A DNA stretch of 22,951 nucleotides, from positions 1 to 22,951 of the forward strand of contig DWYA01000090.1 of NCBI GenBank assembly GCA_019118905.1. The letters are read 5' to 3'. Below the pieces are notes generated by a model, which saw nothing but the letters and a program-made list of their open reading frames with translations, was not told where the DNA came from and made no database searches. The translations under genes were made by a program, and so were the position numbers. Shown here piece after piece: positions 22,714 through 22,951 of this stretch (position 1 is its first letter; the number at the start of each line of letters is the position of its first letter). Source of the stretch: Ruthenibacterium avium. GTDB taxonomy: Bacteria > Bacillota > Clostridia > Oscillospirales > Ruminococcaceae.

Positions 22714-22951
22714 ATGAAAAATGTGGTAGTTTACATAGGAATTATGTTCCTTCCGGATAAAAATGCCCTGTGCCAACGGGCATTTTCAATTTTGGAATCT
22801 GTTAAAGACATGCAAAATCAACCCGTGATGATTGGTTTTTCCAATGAGCTGAAGCCAGGGCAAATAGCGCAAACAAAGTACGACGGGATTCCTTGCTTTG
22901 AGTTGGCATATCCTCAATCAACTCGTGATTGGCTCAGAAGCTTATATGACA
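22714..22951 (+). CDS. Glycosyltransferase-like protein, N-terminal part only (cut by window edge)
   Basis: The ATG at 22714 directly follows the previous stop (TAAATG), and 79 codons are visible. The start MKNVVVYIGIMFLPDKNALC, then RAFSILESVKDMQNQPVMIGF, resembles the first Rossmann strand and helix of GT-B (GT4-type) glycosyltransferases. No catalytic motif is inside the window, so the family assignment rests on the N-terminal pattern and on position in the glycan operon. Confidence 0.6.
   Translation, partial: MKNVVVYIGIMFLPDKNALCQRAFSILESVKDMQNQPVMIGFSNELKPGQIAQTKYDGIPCFELAYPQSTRDWLRSLYD

Overview
The window looks like a large plasmid or chromid of a low- to mid-GC Firmicute, probably a gut Clostridia/Oscillospiraceae-like anaerobe. 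Supporting signs are strong AGGAGG-type ribosome sites, TTGACA/TATAAT-type promoters, a SpoIIE-type phosphatase, a T7-gp4-like primase-helicase and capsule-type glycan genes. The genus cannot be told from the sequence alone. No rRNA, tRNA, CRISPR array, transposase or relaxase was seen.

Layout. (1) 1-5739, all plus strand: the 3' end of a surface-glycan operon. It holds a DUF115-like protein (cut by the window edge), a Wzx-type flippase, a CapE/FnlA-type UDP-GlcNAc 4,6-dehydratase, an aldolase fused to a DUF115-like domain, and a KdsB-type CMP-ulosonate synthetase, closed by a terminator at about 5.85 kb. (2) 5.8-10.1 kb, minus strand: a small serine recombinase with its own inverted-repeat site, a membrane SpoIIE-type phosphatase with a C-terminal anti-sigma-like ATPase domain, and a 5'-truncated MATE transporter fused to a similar ATPase domain. 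(3) 10.4-14.1 kb: a defence and toxin block, RloA-RloB (AbiL-like), a class II Fic protein and a YafQ-DinJ-type toxin-antitoxin pair. (4) 14.4-21.1 kb: the replicon core. A minus-strand operon parA-parB-rep has overlapping or nearly overlapping genes, like a repABC operon. An AbiF-type HEPN protein follows, with a short terminator-ended leader RNA. Then come a 22-bp-period iteron array at 18.79-18.91 kb (candidate origin) and a primase-helicase. (5) 21.27-22.95 kb, plus strand: a strong promoter, a leader of about 277 nt, a GT4 glycosyltransferase and the start of another glycosyltransferase-like gene.

The right block starts a glycan operon and the left block ends one, both on the plus strand. 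This fits a circular molecule whose glycan operon runs out of the right edge and returns at the left edge, with the replication, partition and defence backbone between the two ends.

The most interesting unexplained structures are four copies of a near-perfect palindrome (half-site TATTATGACAC, one central base) spread over 15 kb, a candidate centromere; two extra iterons in inverted orientation around one of those palindromes; the aldolase-DUF115 fusion beside a CMP-ulosonate synthetase with no KdsA or NeuB in view; and the AbiF leader RNA, which is laid out like a type III toxin-antitoxin unit.
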